Assembly: GCF_018408575.1 (NCBI RefSeq)
Contig: NZ_AP023418.1
Location: 496,001-560,000, forward strand
Direction of reading: 5' to 3'
Origin: Vescimonas coprocola
Lineage (GTDB): Bacteria > Bacillota > Clostridia > Oscillospirales > Oscillospiraceae
Length of the DNA: 64,000 nucleotides
Shown piece after piece: positions 7,375 through 14,644 of this stretch. Each line of letters starts with the position of its first letter. The first letter of the stretch is position 1. The notes below the pieces were generated by a model that worked only from the letters and a program-made list of their open reading frames with translations, had not been told where the DNA came from and made no database searches. Both the position numbers and the translations under genes were made by a program.

Positions 7375-8172
7375 GTGGCGCAGCTGCGGGAGAAGCGCCT
7401 GTTCCTGCTGGATATGGACGGCACCATCTATCTGGATGAGCAGCTCTTCGACGGCGTGCCGGAGTTTCTGCGATACGTCCGGCGCATAGGGGGACGGTAT
7501 CTGTTCCTCACCAACAACTCCTCCCGTGGCGTGGAGGGGTACATAGAAAAGATGCACCGGCTGGGTATTGACACCTGCCGGGAGGATTATCTGACCTCCG
7601 TGGACGCTACTATCCGCTATCTGCGGGTGAGTCTGCCGGGAAAGACCTGCTATGTGGCGGGAACTGTGTCCTTTATGGACCAGCTGGCGCAGACGGGCAT
7701 CCCTGTGACCCGTGACCGGGAGCAGGCGGAGGTGCTGCTGTGCGGCTTCGACACGGAGCTGACCTTTCAGAAGCTGGAGGACGCCTGCATCCTGCTGAAC
7801 CGGGGCGTCCCCTTCATCGCCACCAATCCGGACTGGGTCTGCCCTACATGGTACGGCTCCGTGCCGGACTGCGGCAGTGTGTGCCGGATGCTCACCACCG
7901 CCACCGGGCGGGAGCCCACCTTCATCGGCAAGCCCCAGCCGGAGATGGCGAGGCTGGCCATGGAGCGGACGGGCTTTTCCACGGAGCAGACGGTGCTGCT
8001 GGGGGACCGGCTCTATACCGACATCGCCTGCGGCGTTAACGCAGGCATTGATACCGTGTTCGTCCTGTCTGGCGAAGGCACGCAGGCGGATATCGCCGCC
8101 TATCAGATCCACCCCACCTGGGTGTATCCCGACATCGGTACCCTGTACCGGGAACTGGAGGAGACTGTATGA
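7375..8172 (+). CDS. HAD-IIA family phosphatase (NagD-like)
   Basis: 265 residues. Motif I is FLLDMDGTIYLDEQLFDG near residue 10, motif II FLTNNSSRGVEGY near 43, the motif III lysine lies in TFIGKPQPEM near 182, and motif IV is LLGDRLYTDIACGVNAG near 207. This is the NagD / 4-nitrophenylphosphatase / phosphoglycolate phosphatase-like branch with a C2-type cap. Such enzymes dephosphorylate sugar phosphates or nucleotides, often as metabolite repair; the natural substrate is not predictable. The start is a GTG at 7375 after GAGGAGAG. Its last bases overlap the MFS carrier (ATGA), so the two are probably translated together. Confidence 0.88.
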   Translation: MAQLREKRLFLLDMDGTIYLDEQLFDGVPEFLRYVRRIGGRYLFLTNNSSRGVEGYIEKMHRLGIDTCREDYLTSVDATIRYLRVSLPGKTCYVAGTVSFMDQLAQTGIPVTRDREQAEVLLCGFDTELTFQKLEDACILLNRGVPFIATNPDWVCPTWYGSVPDCGSVCRMLTTATGREPTFIGKPQPEMARLAMERTGFSTEQTVLLGDRLYTDIACGVNAGIDTVFVLSGEGTQADIAAYQIHPTWVYPDIGTLYRELEETV

Positions 8173-9719
8173 AACTCAACTACAAGCGGATCATTCTGGT
8201 GGGCTTTGCCTTCTTCCTGATCCAGGCCTTCTGGCAGGCGTATGACAATACCATCCCCATGATCCTCACCAACAAGTTCGGCATGAGTCAGGCATGGTCC
8301 GGCGCCATTATGGCGCTGGATAACGTGCTGGCCCTGTTCATGCTGCCGCTGTTCGGCGCCATCTCCGACAAGCACCACAGCAAGTGGGGCCGCCGGACGC
8401 CCTTCATCGTGGTGGGTACCCTCATTGCCGCCGTGATGCTCATTGCCCTGTCTTTCGTGGATAACGCCCAGCTGCACCACATCTCCGATGTGGCCGCCAT
8501 CGATGACCCGGCGGCGCTGGAGACCATCTACGACCGGGAGGCGGATGAGACGCTGCTGACCCCCGGCGGCCAGAAGTTCGTGCTCAGCCGCCAGTTCACC
8601 AAGGAGGAGTTCACCCAGATCCGCAGCCAGATCACTGTGGACGGTGCCGCCGTCACCAACCCCGACTACACCAACTACGTGATGCCGGCCCGGCAGGCCT
8701 GCGCTTGGGACGCCACCGCCAAAAGCCCAGTGACGCTGGTGTTTTTTATCGCTCTGCTGCTGGTGATCCTGGTGTCCATGGCGGTGTTCCGCTCCCCGGC
8801 GGTGGCGCTGATGCCGGATGTGACCTTAAAGCCCCTGCGTTCCAAGGCCAATGCCGTCATCAACCTCATGGGCTCCGCCGGCGGGATCCTGGTGCTGGTG
8901 CTGGGCATGGTGTTCGCCACCTCTGCCGTTCGCAACTCCCTGATGAGTTATACCGGCTACTTCGCCGTCATTGCCGCCATCATGCTGGCGGCGCTGGTGG
9001 TGTTCATGCTGACGGTGCGGGAGAATGAGTGGGCCGCCGAGATGCAGCAGCAGTCGGTGGAGCTGGGGCTGGAGGATAAGGAGGAGGCCGCCACCGGCGA
9101 ACGGAAGCTGTCGGTGGACGAGGTGAAGTCCCTGATCTTCCTGCTGCTGTCCATCGTGCTGTGGTTCTTCGGCTACAACGCCGTGACCAGCAAATACTCC
9201 GTCTACGCCAGCAATATCCTCCACAAGGATTATAACCTGACCCTGATCATCGCTCAGGCGGCGGCTATCATCTCCTACCTGCCGGTGGGCTTCATCGCCT
9301 CCAAGGTGGGCCGGAAAAAGACCATTCTGGCGGGCGTCGTCATGCTGACCGCTGCCTTTACCACTGCCTCCTTCATGAGCGCCGAGAGTCCCACCATGCT
9401 CATGAACGCCATGTTCGCTCTGGCGGGTATCGCATGGGCCACCATCAACGTCAACTCCTTTCCCATGGTGGTGGAGATGTGCTCCGGCGGCAACGTGGGT
9501 AAGTACACCGGCTTTTACTACACCGCCTCCATGGCGGCGCAGGTGGCCACGCCCATGCTCTCCGGCCTGCTGATGGACCGCATGGGGATGCACGTGCTGT
9601 TCCCCTATGCCGCCGTGTTCACGGCGCTGGCCTTTGTGACCATGCTGTTCGTCCGCCACGGCGACAGCAAGCCTGAGGCAAAGCGGGGGCTGGAAGCTCT
9701 GGATGAAATGGAGGACTGA
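8169..9719 (+). CDS. MFS transporter (GPH/sugar-cation symporter-like)
   Basis: 516 residues with about twelve hydrophobic segments. The first loop reads PLFGAISDKHHSKWGRRTPFI near residue 60, the D-x-x-R/K-WGRRxPFI hallmark of glycoside-pentoside-hexuronide symporters and sucrose-transporter-like carriers. A hydrophilic insert of about 65 residues (SFVDNAQLHH to ACAWDATAKS) lies between helices 3 and 4 and probably faces outward. A second cytosolic motif SKVGRKKTIL opens the second half. It overlaps the HAD phosphatase and is followed six bases later by a phosphodiesterase. A sugar or glycoside substrate is likely but not certain. Confidence 0.85.
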   Translation: MKLNYKRIILVGFAFFLIQAFWQAYDNTIPMILTNKFGMSQAWSGAIMALDNVLALFMLPLFGAISDKHHSKWGRRTPFIVVGTLIAAVMLIALSFVDNAQLHHISDVAAIDDPAALETIYDREADETLLTPGGQKFVLSRQFTKEEFTQIRSQITVDGAAVTNPDYTNYVMPARQACAWDATAKSPVTLVFFIALLLVILVSMAVFRSPAVALMPDVTLKPLRSKANAVINLMGSAGGILVLVLGMVFATSAVRNSLMSYTGYFAVIAAIMLAALVVFMLTVRENEWAAEMQQQSVELGLEDKEEAATGERKLSVDEVKSLIFLLLSIVLWFFGYNAVTSKYSVYASNILHKDYNLTLIIAQAAAIISYLPVGFIASKVGRKKTILAGVVMLTAAFTTASFMSAESPTMLMNAMFALAGIAWATINVNSFPMVVEMCSGGNVGKYTGFYYTASMAAQVATPMLSGLLMDRMGMHVLFPYAAVFTALAFVTMLFVRHGDSKPEAKRGLEALDEMED

Positions 9720-9725
9720 CGCCAA

Positions 9726-10556
9726 ATGCCTGTTGTCATTGTACTGCTGGTACTGATCATTCTGGCGGAGCTGTTTCTGCTGATGCTGCGCTGCCGCCGG
9801 GAGCATCCCGGCTGGAAGCTGCTGCGGCAGTACCGCTACGCCCACCGGGGCTACCACGACAAGCCCCATATTCCGGAAAACTCCATGGCGGCCTTCCGCC
9901 GTGCCATTGAACACGGCTACGGTGCTGAGCTGGACGTCCATCTGATGAAGGACGGCCGCTTGGCGGTGATCCACGACGCCAGTCTCAAGCGCACCGCCGG
10001 AGCGGACGTTCTGGTGGAGGACCTGACGGCGGAGGAGCTGAAGCAGTACCATCTGGAGGGGACGCAGGAGCAGATCCCCCTTCTGGAGGAGGTGCTGCCC
10101 CTGTTTCAGGGGAAAACGCCCCTCATCATCGAGCTGAAGGCGGAGCGGGGCAACCATGCCCAGCTGGCGGAGGCCACCTGCGCCATGTTGGACTGGTTCC
10201 GGGTGAATTACTGCATCGAGTCCTTCGACCCCCGGTGCATCCTGTGGCTGAAAAAGCATCGGCCCCTGATCATCCGGGGCCAGCTGTCGGAGCAGTTCCT
10301 GCGCCACGGGGAGTCCGGCGGCGGACACGGAAGGCTTACCATGTGGCTGCTGGGGAATCTGCTGACCAACGTGGCCACCCAGCCGGATTTCATCGCCTAT
10401 CGGTTCTCCGACCGGGAGAATCTGTGCCTGCGGCTGTGCCATAAAGTATATCATGTACAGGAGGTCAACTGGACCATCCGAGCGAAGGAAGAAATGGAAG
10501 CTGCGGAGCAGGCGGGGAACCTCGTCATCTTCGAGTGCTTCGATCCGGAGGTGTAA
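9726..10556 (+). CDS. Glycerophosphodiester phosphodiesterase family protein
   Basis: 276 residues with an N-terminal membrane anchor (VVIVLLVLIILAELFLLML, residues 3-21) and a GDPD TIM-barrel facing, by positive-inside reasoning, the cytosol or the wall side. Catalytic elements: YAHRGYH near residue 38, IPENSMAAF, GAELDVHLMKDG near 64-75 and VIHDASLKRTAG near 80. These supply the metal ligands and two catalytic histidines of GDPD enzymes, which release glycerol-3-phosphate from deacylated phospholipids or act on lipoteichoic-acid fragments. It probably shares a transcript with the upstream carrier (6-bp gap) and with rsmD downstream (3-bp gap). Confidence 0.88.
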   Translation: MPVVIVLLVLIILAELFLLMLRCRREHPGWKLLRQYRYAHRGYHDKPHIPENSMAAFRRAIEHGYGAELDVHLMKDGRLAVIHDASLKRTAGADVLVEDLTAEELKQYHLEGTQEQIPLLEEVLPLFQGKTPLIIELKAERGNHAQLAEATCAMLDWFRVNYCIESFDPRCILWLKKHRPLIIRGQLSEQFLRHGESGGGHGRLTMWLLGNLLTNVATQPDFIAYRFSDRENLCLRLCHKVYHVQEVNWTIRAKEEMEAAEQAGNLVIFECFDPEV

Positions 10557-10559
10557 GCC

Positions 10560-11120
10560 ATGCGAGTCATCACAGGAACGGCCAGAGGTCGGCGGCTCAA
10601 GGAGCTGCAGGGGATGGAGACCCGTCCCACCACCGACAAGGTCAAGGAGAGCCTGTTCTCCATCATCCAATTTGACATCGAGGGCCGCCGGGTGCTGGAT
10701 CTCTTTGCCGGCACCGGCCAGCTGGGCATCGAGGCCCTGAGCCGTGGAGCAGCGGAGGCAGTGTTCGTGGACCGGCGTCCGGATGCCGTGCGTCTGGTGC
10801 AGGAGAATCTGGCCCTGTGCGGCTTTACCGATCGGGCCAGAGTGAAGTCCGGGGATGCGCTGGCGTATCTCAAAAGCGGGGAGAAGTTCGACCTGATCTT
10901 TCTGGATCCGCCCTACGCCGCCGACCTGCTGGAGCAGGCCCTTACCGCCATCGCTTCGTTTGACATTTGCCGGGAGCATGGTATAATTGTGGCGGAGAGC
11001 GCCGCCGATAAGGTGCTGCCGGAGCTTCCGGCGCCCTATCGCCTGTATCGGGAATACCGCTACGGAAAGATCAGACTGTCGGTGTATCACCGCAGTGGAA
11101 ACGAGGACGAGGCCACATGA
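10560..11120 (+). CDS. rsmD: 16S rRNA (guanine(966)-N(2))-methyltransferase
   Basis: 186 residues. The start MRVITGTARGRRLKELQG with TRPTTDKVKESLFSII, the SAM-binding VLDLFAGTGQLGIEALSRGA near residue 43 and the catalytic LIFLDPPYAADLLEQA near 117 define RsmD. It methylates the exocyclic amine of G966 in 16S rRNA before or during 30S assembly. It begins three bases after the phosphodiesterase stop and overlaps coaD by 4 bp. The rsmD-coaD pairing is very common in Firmicutes, which reinforces the call. Confidence 0.95.
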   Translation: MRVITGTARGRRLKELQGMETRPTTDKVKESLFSIIQFDIEGRRVLDLFAGTGQLGIEALSRGAAEAVFVDRRPDAVRLVQENLALCGFTDRARVKSGDALAYLKSGEKFDLIFLDPPYAADLLEQALTAIASFDICREHGIIVAESAADKVLPELPAPYRLYREYRYGKIRLSVYHRSGNEDEAT

Positions 11121-11587
11121 AAACAGCCATCTATCCCGGCAGCTTTGACCCCATCACGCTGGGACATCTGGATATCATCCGCCGCAGCGCCCCCTGCTTC
11201 GACCGGCTCTTTGTCTGTGTCATGGTGAACTGCGACAAAAAGCCCATGTTCTCCCCGGAGCAGCGGCTGGAGCTGATTCGCCGCTCGGTGGCGGACCTGC
11301 CCAATGTGGAGGCGGAGCTTTACAGCGGCCTGCTGGCGGATTACGCCCGGCAGAAGGGAGCGGGCATTCTGGTGAAGGGCGTCCGCAACACCACGGATTT
11401 TGATTTGGAGTATCAACAGGCGGCCATCAACCGGGGCATCTGTCCGGAGCTGGAGACGCTGCTGCTGCCGGCCAGTCCGGCCTATCAGCACTTCAGCAGC
11501 ACTATGGTGCGGGAGATGATCCGGTACGGACAGCCTTTGGAGAAATATGTTCCCGCCCCGGTGGCGGAGGAACTGAAAGGGAGGTAA
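11117..11587 (+). CDS. coaD: Pantetheine-phosphate adenylyltransferase
   Basis: 156 residues, the usual length. The nucleotidyltransferase TxGH motif is in YPGSFDPITLGHLDIIRRSA (residues 6-25); GILVKGVRNTTDFDLEYQQA near 83-102 and the ISSTMVRE-like FSSTMVREMI near 126 are CoaD hallmarks. The enzyme joins ATP and 4'-phosphopantetheine to make dephospho-CoA, the penultimate step of CoA synthesis. It overlaps rsmD (ATGA). Five bases later a coiled-coil protein follows, as is seen in many clostridial genomes. Confidence 0.96.
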   Translation: MKTAIYPGSFDPITLGHLDIIRRSAPCFDRLFVCVMVNCDKKPMFSPEQRLELIRRSVADLPNVEAELYSGLLADYARQKGAGILVKGVRNTTDFDLEYQQAAINRGICPELETLLLPASPAYQHFSSTMVREMIRYGQPLEKYVPAPVAEELKGR

Positions 11588-11592
11588 ACCTT

Positions 11593-12132
11593 ATGGAAGA
11601 GAAGGATGTGCAGCGACTGCTGGATATGCTTTACAGCATGATCGACGAGGCCAAGAGTGCGGCCTTCAGCTCGGATAAGTGCGTCATCAGCCGTGATGAG
11701 GCGCTGGATCTGCTGGACGATATCCGGGCCAAGCTGCCGCTGGAGATCAAGAAGGCGCAGGAGCTGGTGCGGGCGCGGGAGGAGTATGTGTCCTCCGCCA
11801 AGAAGGAAGTGGAGAAGATGCTGCGTCAGGCGGAGCTGGACGCCAAGGTCATCGTCTCCGAGAGCGAGACCCTGCAGCAGGCCCGCCGCAAGAGTTCCGA
11901 GATCATTCGTCGGGCCGAGGAACGCAGCAAGGAGCTGTACCACGTGGCCAACACCTACACCGAGGACGCTCTGCGCCGGACGGAGGAGGCCATTCAGGCG
12001 GCGCTGGACGAGGTGAAGGAGTCCCGTGTCCGGTTCCGGGCCACCTCCAACGAGCAGATGCAGGCCAATCAGGAGAAGCTGCGGGAGCGGAGATCCGCCT
12101 CGGAGCAACCCCAGAGCGACGAGAATGCTTGA
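11593..12132 (+). CDS. Coiled-coil protein downstream of coaD
   Basis: 179 residues, very rich in Glu, Lys, Arg and Ala, with heptad-like stretches over roughly residues 45-150 (EIKKAQELVRAREEYV, EVEKMLRQAELDAKVIV, RAEERSKELYHVA). It has no membrane segment and no catalytic motif. Homologues next to coaD in Clostridia are often labelled ATPase or V-type ATPase subunit-like because of the coiled coil, without functional evidence. The last 20 residues are polar and probably disordered. It is the last gene of the 7.4-12.1 kb run and is followed by two hairpins. Confidence 0.7.
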   Translation: MEEKDVQRLLDMLYSMIDEAKSAAFSSDKCVISRDEALDLLDDIRAKLPLEIKKAQELVRAREEYVSSAKKEVEKMLRQAELDAKVIVSESETLQQARRKSSEIIRRAEERSKELYHVANTYTEDALRRTEEAIQAALDEVKESRVRFRATSNEQMQANQEKLRERRSASEQPQSDENA

Positions 12133-12184
12133 CGAAATTTTCGGCTGATTTTTGTGCAATTTTATTGAAAAACAACATAACGCA

Positions 12185-12213
12185 AGAAGGGACGGGTGAG
12201 AGCTTGTCCCTTC
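12185..12213 (+). terminator. Hairpin after the coaD operon
   Basis: AGAAGGGAC (12185-12193) and GTCCCTTCT (12205-12213) pair perfectly around a 12-base loop, about 50 bases after the stop. There is no clean T-run, so it may be a processing or partial terminator helped by the next hairpin. Confidence 0.45.
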
Positions 12214-12253
12214 TGTCGTTTGCGGAAGAAAACGGGCGAATATCTTGTAGTAA

Positions 12254-12293
12254 TAAAAAACGGCGGGTACTATATATAGTACCCGCCGTTTTT
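12254..12293. terminator. Strong bidirectional terminator before the dcw cluster
   Basis: A-rich bases, then CGGCGGGTAC, a TATATAT-type centre, GTACCCGCCG and a T-run: a 15-17 bp stem flanked by A on the left and T on the right. It insulates the mraZ promoter from the coaD operon. Confidence 0.85.
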
Positions 12294-12395
12294 GCCTCTT
12301 TCGGCACTGAAACGAATGTTCTGGAAAACGGAGAAAATGATGGAAATAATGAAAAAAACCACGGGTTTTACTTACAAAAGCCGGGAAAATGGTAC

Positions 12396-12424
12396 TTGCA
12401 ATCGGCGGAGAAATCCTGTATACT
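12396..12424 (+). promoter_or_regulatory. dcw cluster promoter (Pmra)
   Basis: TTGCAA at 12396-12401 and TATACT at 12419-12424 with a 17-base spacer, 145 bases upstream of mraZ. It is the only good sigma-A match between the 12.25-kb terminator and mraZ. The leader that follows carries the GTGG repeats noted below. Confidence 0.7.
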
Positions 12425-12482
12425 CAACGTAGCGGTGGGGAATTATGGTGCGTTTACCCATGATTGTGGTGCAAAAGCCCAC

Positions 12483-12510
12483 AAAGTGGAGGGCCATTCC
12501 CTAAAGTGGG
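12483..12510 (+). promoter_or_regulatory. Possible MraZ operator repeats
   Basis: AAAGTGGA at 12483 and AAAGTGGG at 12503 are direct repeats 20 bases apart; further GTGG words lie near 12434 and 12466. MraZ is known in other bacteria to bind tandem GTG-containing repeats upstream of its own gene. Here the spacing is wider than the described boxes and the site lies downstream of the promoter, so the assignment is an inference. Confidence 0.3.
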
Positions 12511-12569
12511 GCAGCTGCCCACAACGCTGAGATTTGCCGAAAAAGTTGCGGGAAAGGGGTGAAACAGGC

Positions 12570-12986
12570 ATGACGGGCCAGTATTTTCACAATATTGATA
12601 CCAAGGGACGCCTGTTTATCCCTGCCAAGCTGCGGGAGCAGCTGGGAGATACCCTCCACGTGACGGTGGGGCAGGACGGCTGCCTGTCCGTTTATTCCGA
12701 CACCGAGTGGGAGAAGTTCCAGCAAAAGCTGGACGAGCGCAACTTTACCGACGTGAAAAAGCTCCGGCTGATGTTTGCATACATGGCGGACTGCGAGCCG
12801 GATGCACAGGGCCGCATCCTCATCCCCAACCACCTGCGTCAGCGGGCGAAGCTGGAAAAGGAAGTGGTGGTGGCCGGTATCTTCAACCGTGTGGAGATCT
12901 GGAACGCACAGCGCTGGGCCAAGCTGGAGGAGGAGGCCTTTTCCTCCGGTTCACTGGAGCAGGCGATGGAAGAAATGGGGCTGTAA
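12570..12986 (+). CDS. mraZ: Transcriptional regulator MraZ
   Basis: 138 residues from the ATG at 12570; an upstream in-frame start at 12534 is less likely because the product would carry an unrelated basic tail, and GAAAGGGG lies before 12570. Two SpoVT-AbrB-type halves are visible: FHNIDTKGRLFIPAKLRE (residues 5-22) and ADCEPDAQGRILIPNHLRQ (about 73-91), each with the DxKGR/DxQGR-hIP signature. MraZ autoregulates the division/cell-wall cluster and forms ring-shaped oligomers. It is the first gene of the cluster, three bases before rsmH. Confidence 0.96.
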   Translation: MTGQYFHNIDTKGRLFIPAKLREQLGDTLHVTVGQDGCLSVYSDTEWEKFQQKLDERNFTDVKKLRLMFAYMADCEPDAQGRILIPNHLRQRAKLEKEVVVAGIFNRVEIWNAQRWAKLEEEAFSSGSLEQAMEEMGL

Positions 12987-12989
12987 GAG

Positions 12990-13955
12990 ATGGCGTTTGA
13001 CCGCAATGCCGAGGCCGATCAGGCCTACGGCCACAAGCCGGTGCTGCTGGACGAGTGTCTGGAGGCGCTGGCCATCCGCCCCGACGGCGTCTACCTGGAC
13101 GGCACACTGGGCCGGGCCGGTCACTCACTGGAGATCCTCCGCCGACTGACGGCAGGGGGAAGGCTCATCGGTCTGGACCGGGACGGGACGGCGCTGGAGG
13201 CCGCCCGTGTCCGTTTGGCGGAGTACGCCGACCGGGTGACGCTGATCCACAGCAACTTCAGCCGTCTGGCGGAGGTGCTGGACGACCTGCACATCGACGC
13301 CGTGGACGGGATGCTCTTTGACTTGGGCGTCTCCTCCCCACAGCTGGATGATGCAGAGCGTGGTTTTTCCTATATGCACGACGCCCCGCTGGATATGCGG
13401 ATGGACCGCACGGCGGGTCTGACGGCACGGGACGTGGTCAACGGCTGGAGTTATGAGGAGCTGCGGCGCATCCTGTTTGAATACGGCGAGGAACGCTATG
13501 CCCCCGCCATCGCCCGGCACATCCTGGAGCGCCGGGAAAAGGCGCCCATCGAGACTACGGGGCAGCTGGTGGAGGTGATCCGCTCCGCCATGCCTCCGGC
13601 GGCGCTGCGGGAGAAACAGCACCCCGCCAAGCGGAGCTTTCAGGCCATCCGCATCGCTGTCAACGGCGAGCTGGAGGAGCTGCCGCCCATGCTGCGTGCA
13701 GCGGCGCAGCGGCTGCATCCCGGCGGGCGGCTGGCGGTGATCTCCTTCCACTCGCTGGAGGACCGCATCATTAAGAAAACCATGCAGGAGTTGGCCACCG
13801 GCTGCACCTGCCCGCCGAATTTCCCGGTGTGCGTCTGCGGCAAGAAGCCACAGATGAAGCTGGTGAGCCGCAAGCCCATCGTGGCCACGGAGGCGGAGCT
13901 GACCTACAATCCCCGTGCACGGAGCGCCAAGCTGCGGGTGGCGGAGAAGCTATAA
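12990..13955 (+). CDS. rsmH: 16S rRNA (cytosine(1402)-N(4))-methyltransferase
   Basis: 321 residues. HKPVLLDECLEAL near residue 12, the SAM-binding YLDGTLGRAGHSLEIL near 35, FDLGVSSPQLDDAERGFSY near 111-129, PLDMRMD near 135 and the C-terminal VISFHSLEDRIIK near 252 all match RsmH (MraW). It N4-methylates C1402 at the 30S P site. As usual it lies between mraZ and ftsL. A cysteine-rich insert (GCTCPPNFPVCVCG near residue 270) is common in clostridial RsmH. Confidence 0.96.
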   Translation: MAFDRNAEADQAYGHKPVLLDECLEALAIRPDGVYLDGTLGRAGHSLEILRRLTAGGRLIGLDRDGTALEAARVRLAEYADRVTLIHSNFSRLAEVLDDLHIDAVDGMLFDLGVSSPQLDDAERGFSYMHDAPLDMRMDRTAGLTARDVVNGWSYEELRRILFEYGEERYAPAIARHILERREKAPIETTGQLVEVIRSAMPPAALREKQHPAKRSFQAIRIAVNGELEELPPMLRAAAQRLHPGGRLAVISFHSLEDRIIKKTMQELATGCTCPPNFPVCVCGKKPQMKLVSRKPIVATEAELTYNPRARSAKLRVAEKL

Positions 13956-14015
13956 ACGAGAGAACGGGGGCCTGTCCCCCTGACCATACAGAGGATACGG
14001 AAAGGAGCTGCCGTC

Positions 14016-14549
14016 ATGGCACAACAGAGGAGACGACCCAACACAATGGTATATGGGAATCTGGCCTACGATCTGGATACACTGGCCAGCCAGCGGCAGC
14101 TGGAGGAGGCAGCCCGCCCGGAGCGGAAGTCCCAGCCCCAGCAGGCGCCCCGCCACCGGACGGCGGCCCGTCCCCGGCAGCGGGTGTCCCCCTTGGCCCT
14201 GTGTGCCGTGGGTGCGCTGGCAGCCATGGCGGTGGTGCTGGTCATGGGCTACATCCAGCTGACGGCGGTCACCGGATCCATCAGCGACCTGCAGGAGCAG
14301 GTCAGCCAGCTGGAGGATCAGCGGGTGAGTCTGGTGATGGACTATGAGCGCACCTTCGATATGGCCAAGATCAAGGAGGCCGCCGAGGCGGCGGGCATGA
14401 AGAAGCCCACCGCCGGACAGGTGGAATACGTGGAGCTGGGCGGCGGCAGCAAGGCAGAGGTCTATCAGGCCGAGAGCGACAGCCTGCTGAGCCGGCTGAC
14501 CCACAGCGTGAAAAGCGGCATCGGGGCTCTGGTGGAATATTTCCGCTGA
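14016..14549 (+). CDS. ftsL: Cell division protein FtsL-like (septum formation initiator)
   Basis: 177 residues: a basic, disordered N-terminal 65 residues (RQLEEAARPERKSQPQQAPR and more), one membrane segment (ALCAVGALAAMAVVLVMGYI near 66-86), then a short extracytoplasmic coiled coil (ISDLQEQVSQLEDQRVSL). This is the topology of FtsL, which with FtsQ (DivIB) and DivIC recruits and activates FtsW and the septal transpeptidase. Position between rsmH and the penicillin-binding protein supports the call; sequence identity in this family is always low. ATG 14016 follows AAAGGAG. Confidence 0.82.
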   Translation: MAQQRRRPNTMVYGNLAYDLDTLASQRQLEEAARPERKSQPQQAPRHRTAARPRQRVSPLALCAVGALAAMAVVLVMGYIQLTAVTGSISDLQEQVSQLEDQRVSLVMDYERTFDMAKIKEAAEAAGMKKPTAGQVEYVELGGGSKAEVYQAESDSLLSRLTHSVKSGIGALVEYFR

Positions 14550-14573
14550 GCGACGCCATATAGTGGACCATAC

Positions 14574-14607
14574 GCAAGGAGTAAGAAGGTGACTTCTTGC
14601 TCCTTGC
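14574..14607 (+). other. Intra-operonic 15-bp hairpin between ftsL and the PBP gene
   Basis: GCAAGGAGTAAGAAG (14574-14588), loop GTGA, CTTCTTGCTCCTTGC (14593-14607): a 15-bp stem with one G-T wobble and a GNRA-type loop. No T-run follows, so it is not a classical terminator. It could protect or process the mRNA, or set the ftsL to PBP ratio. Confidence 0.7.
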
Positions 14608-14644
14608 CTGACATTGCGGCGGCGCAGACCGCAGGGAGCGGAGC

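Noticed and set aside
8826-11090. Very long open frame on the minus strand opposite the MFS, GDPD and rsmD genes
   Set aside because: It is His/Gln/Gly-rich antisense of three clear genes, as expected in high-GC DNA. It has no ribosome site and no family motif.
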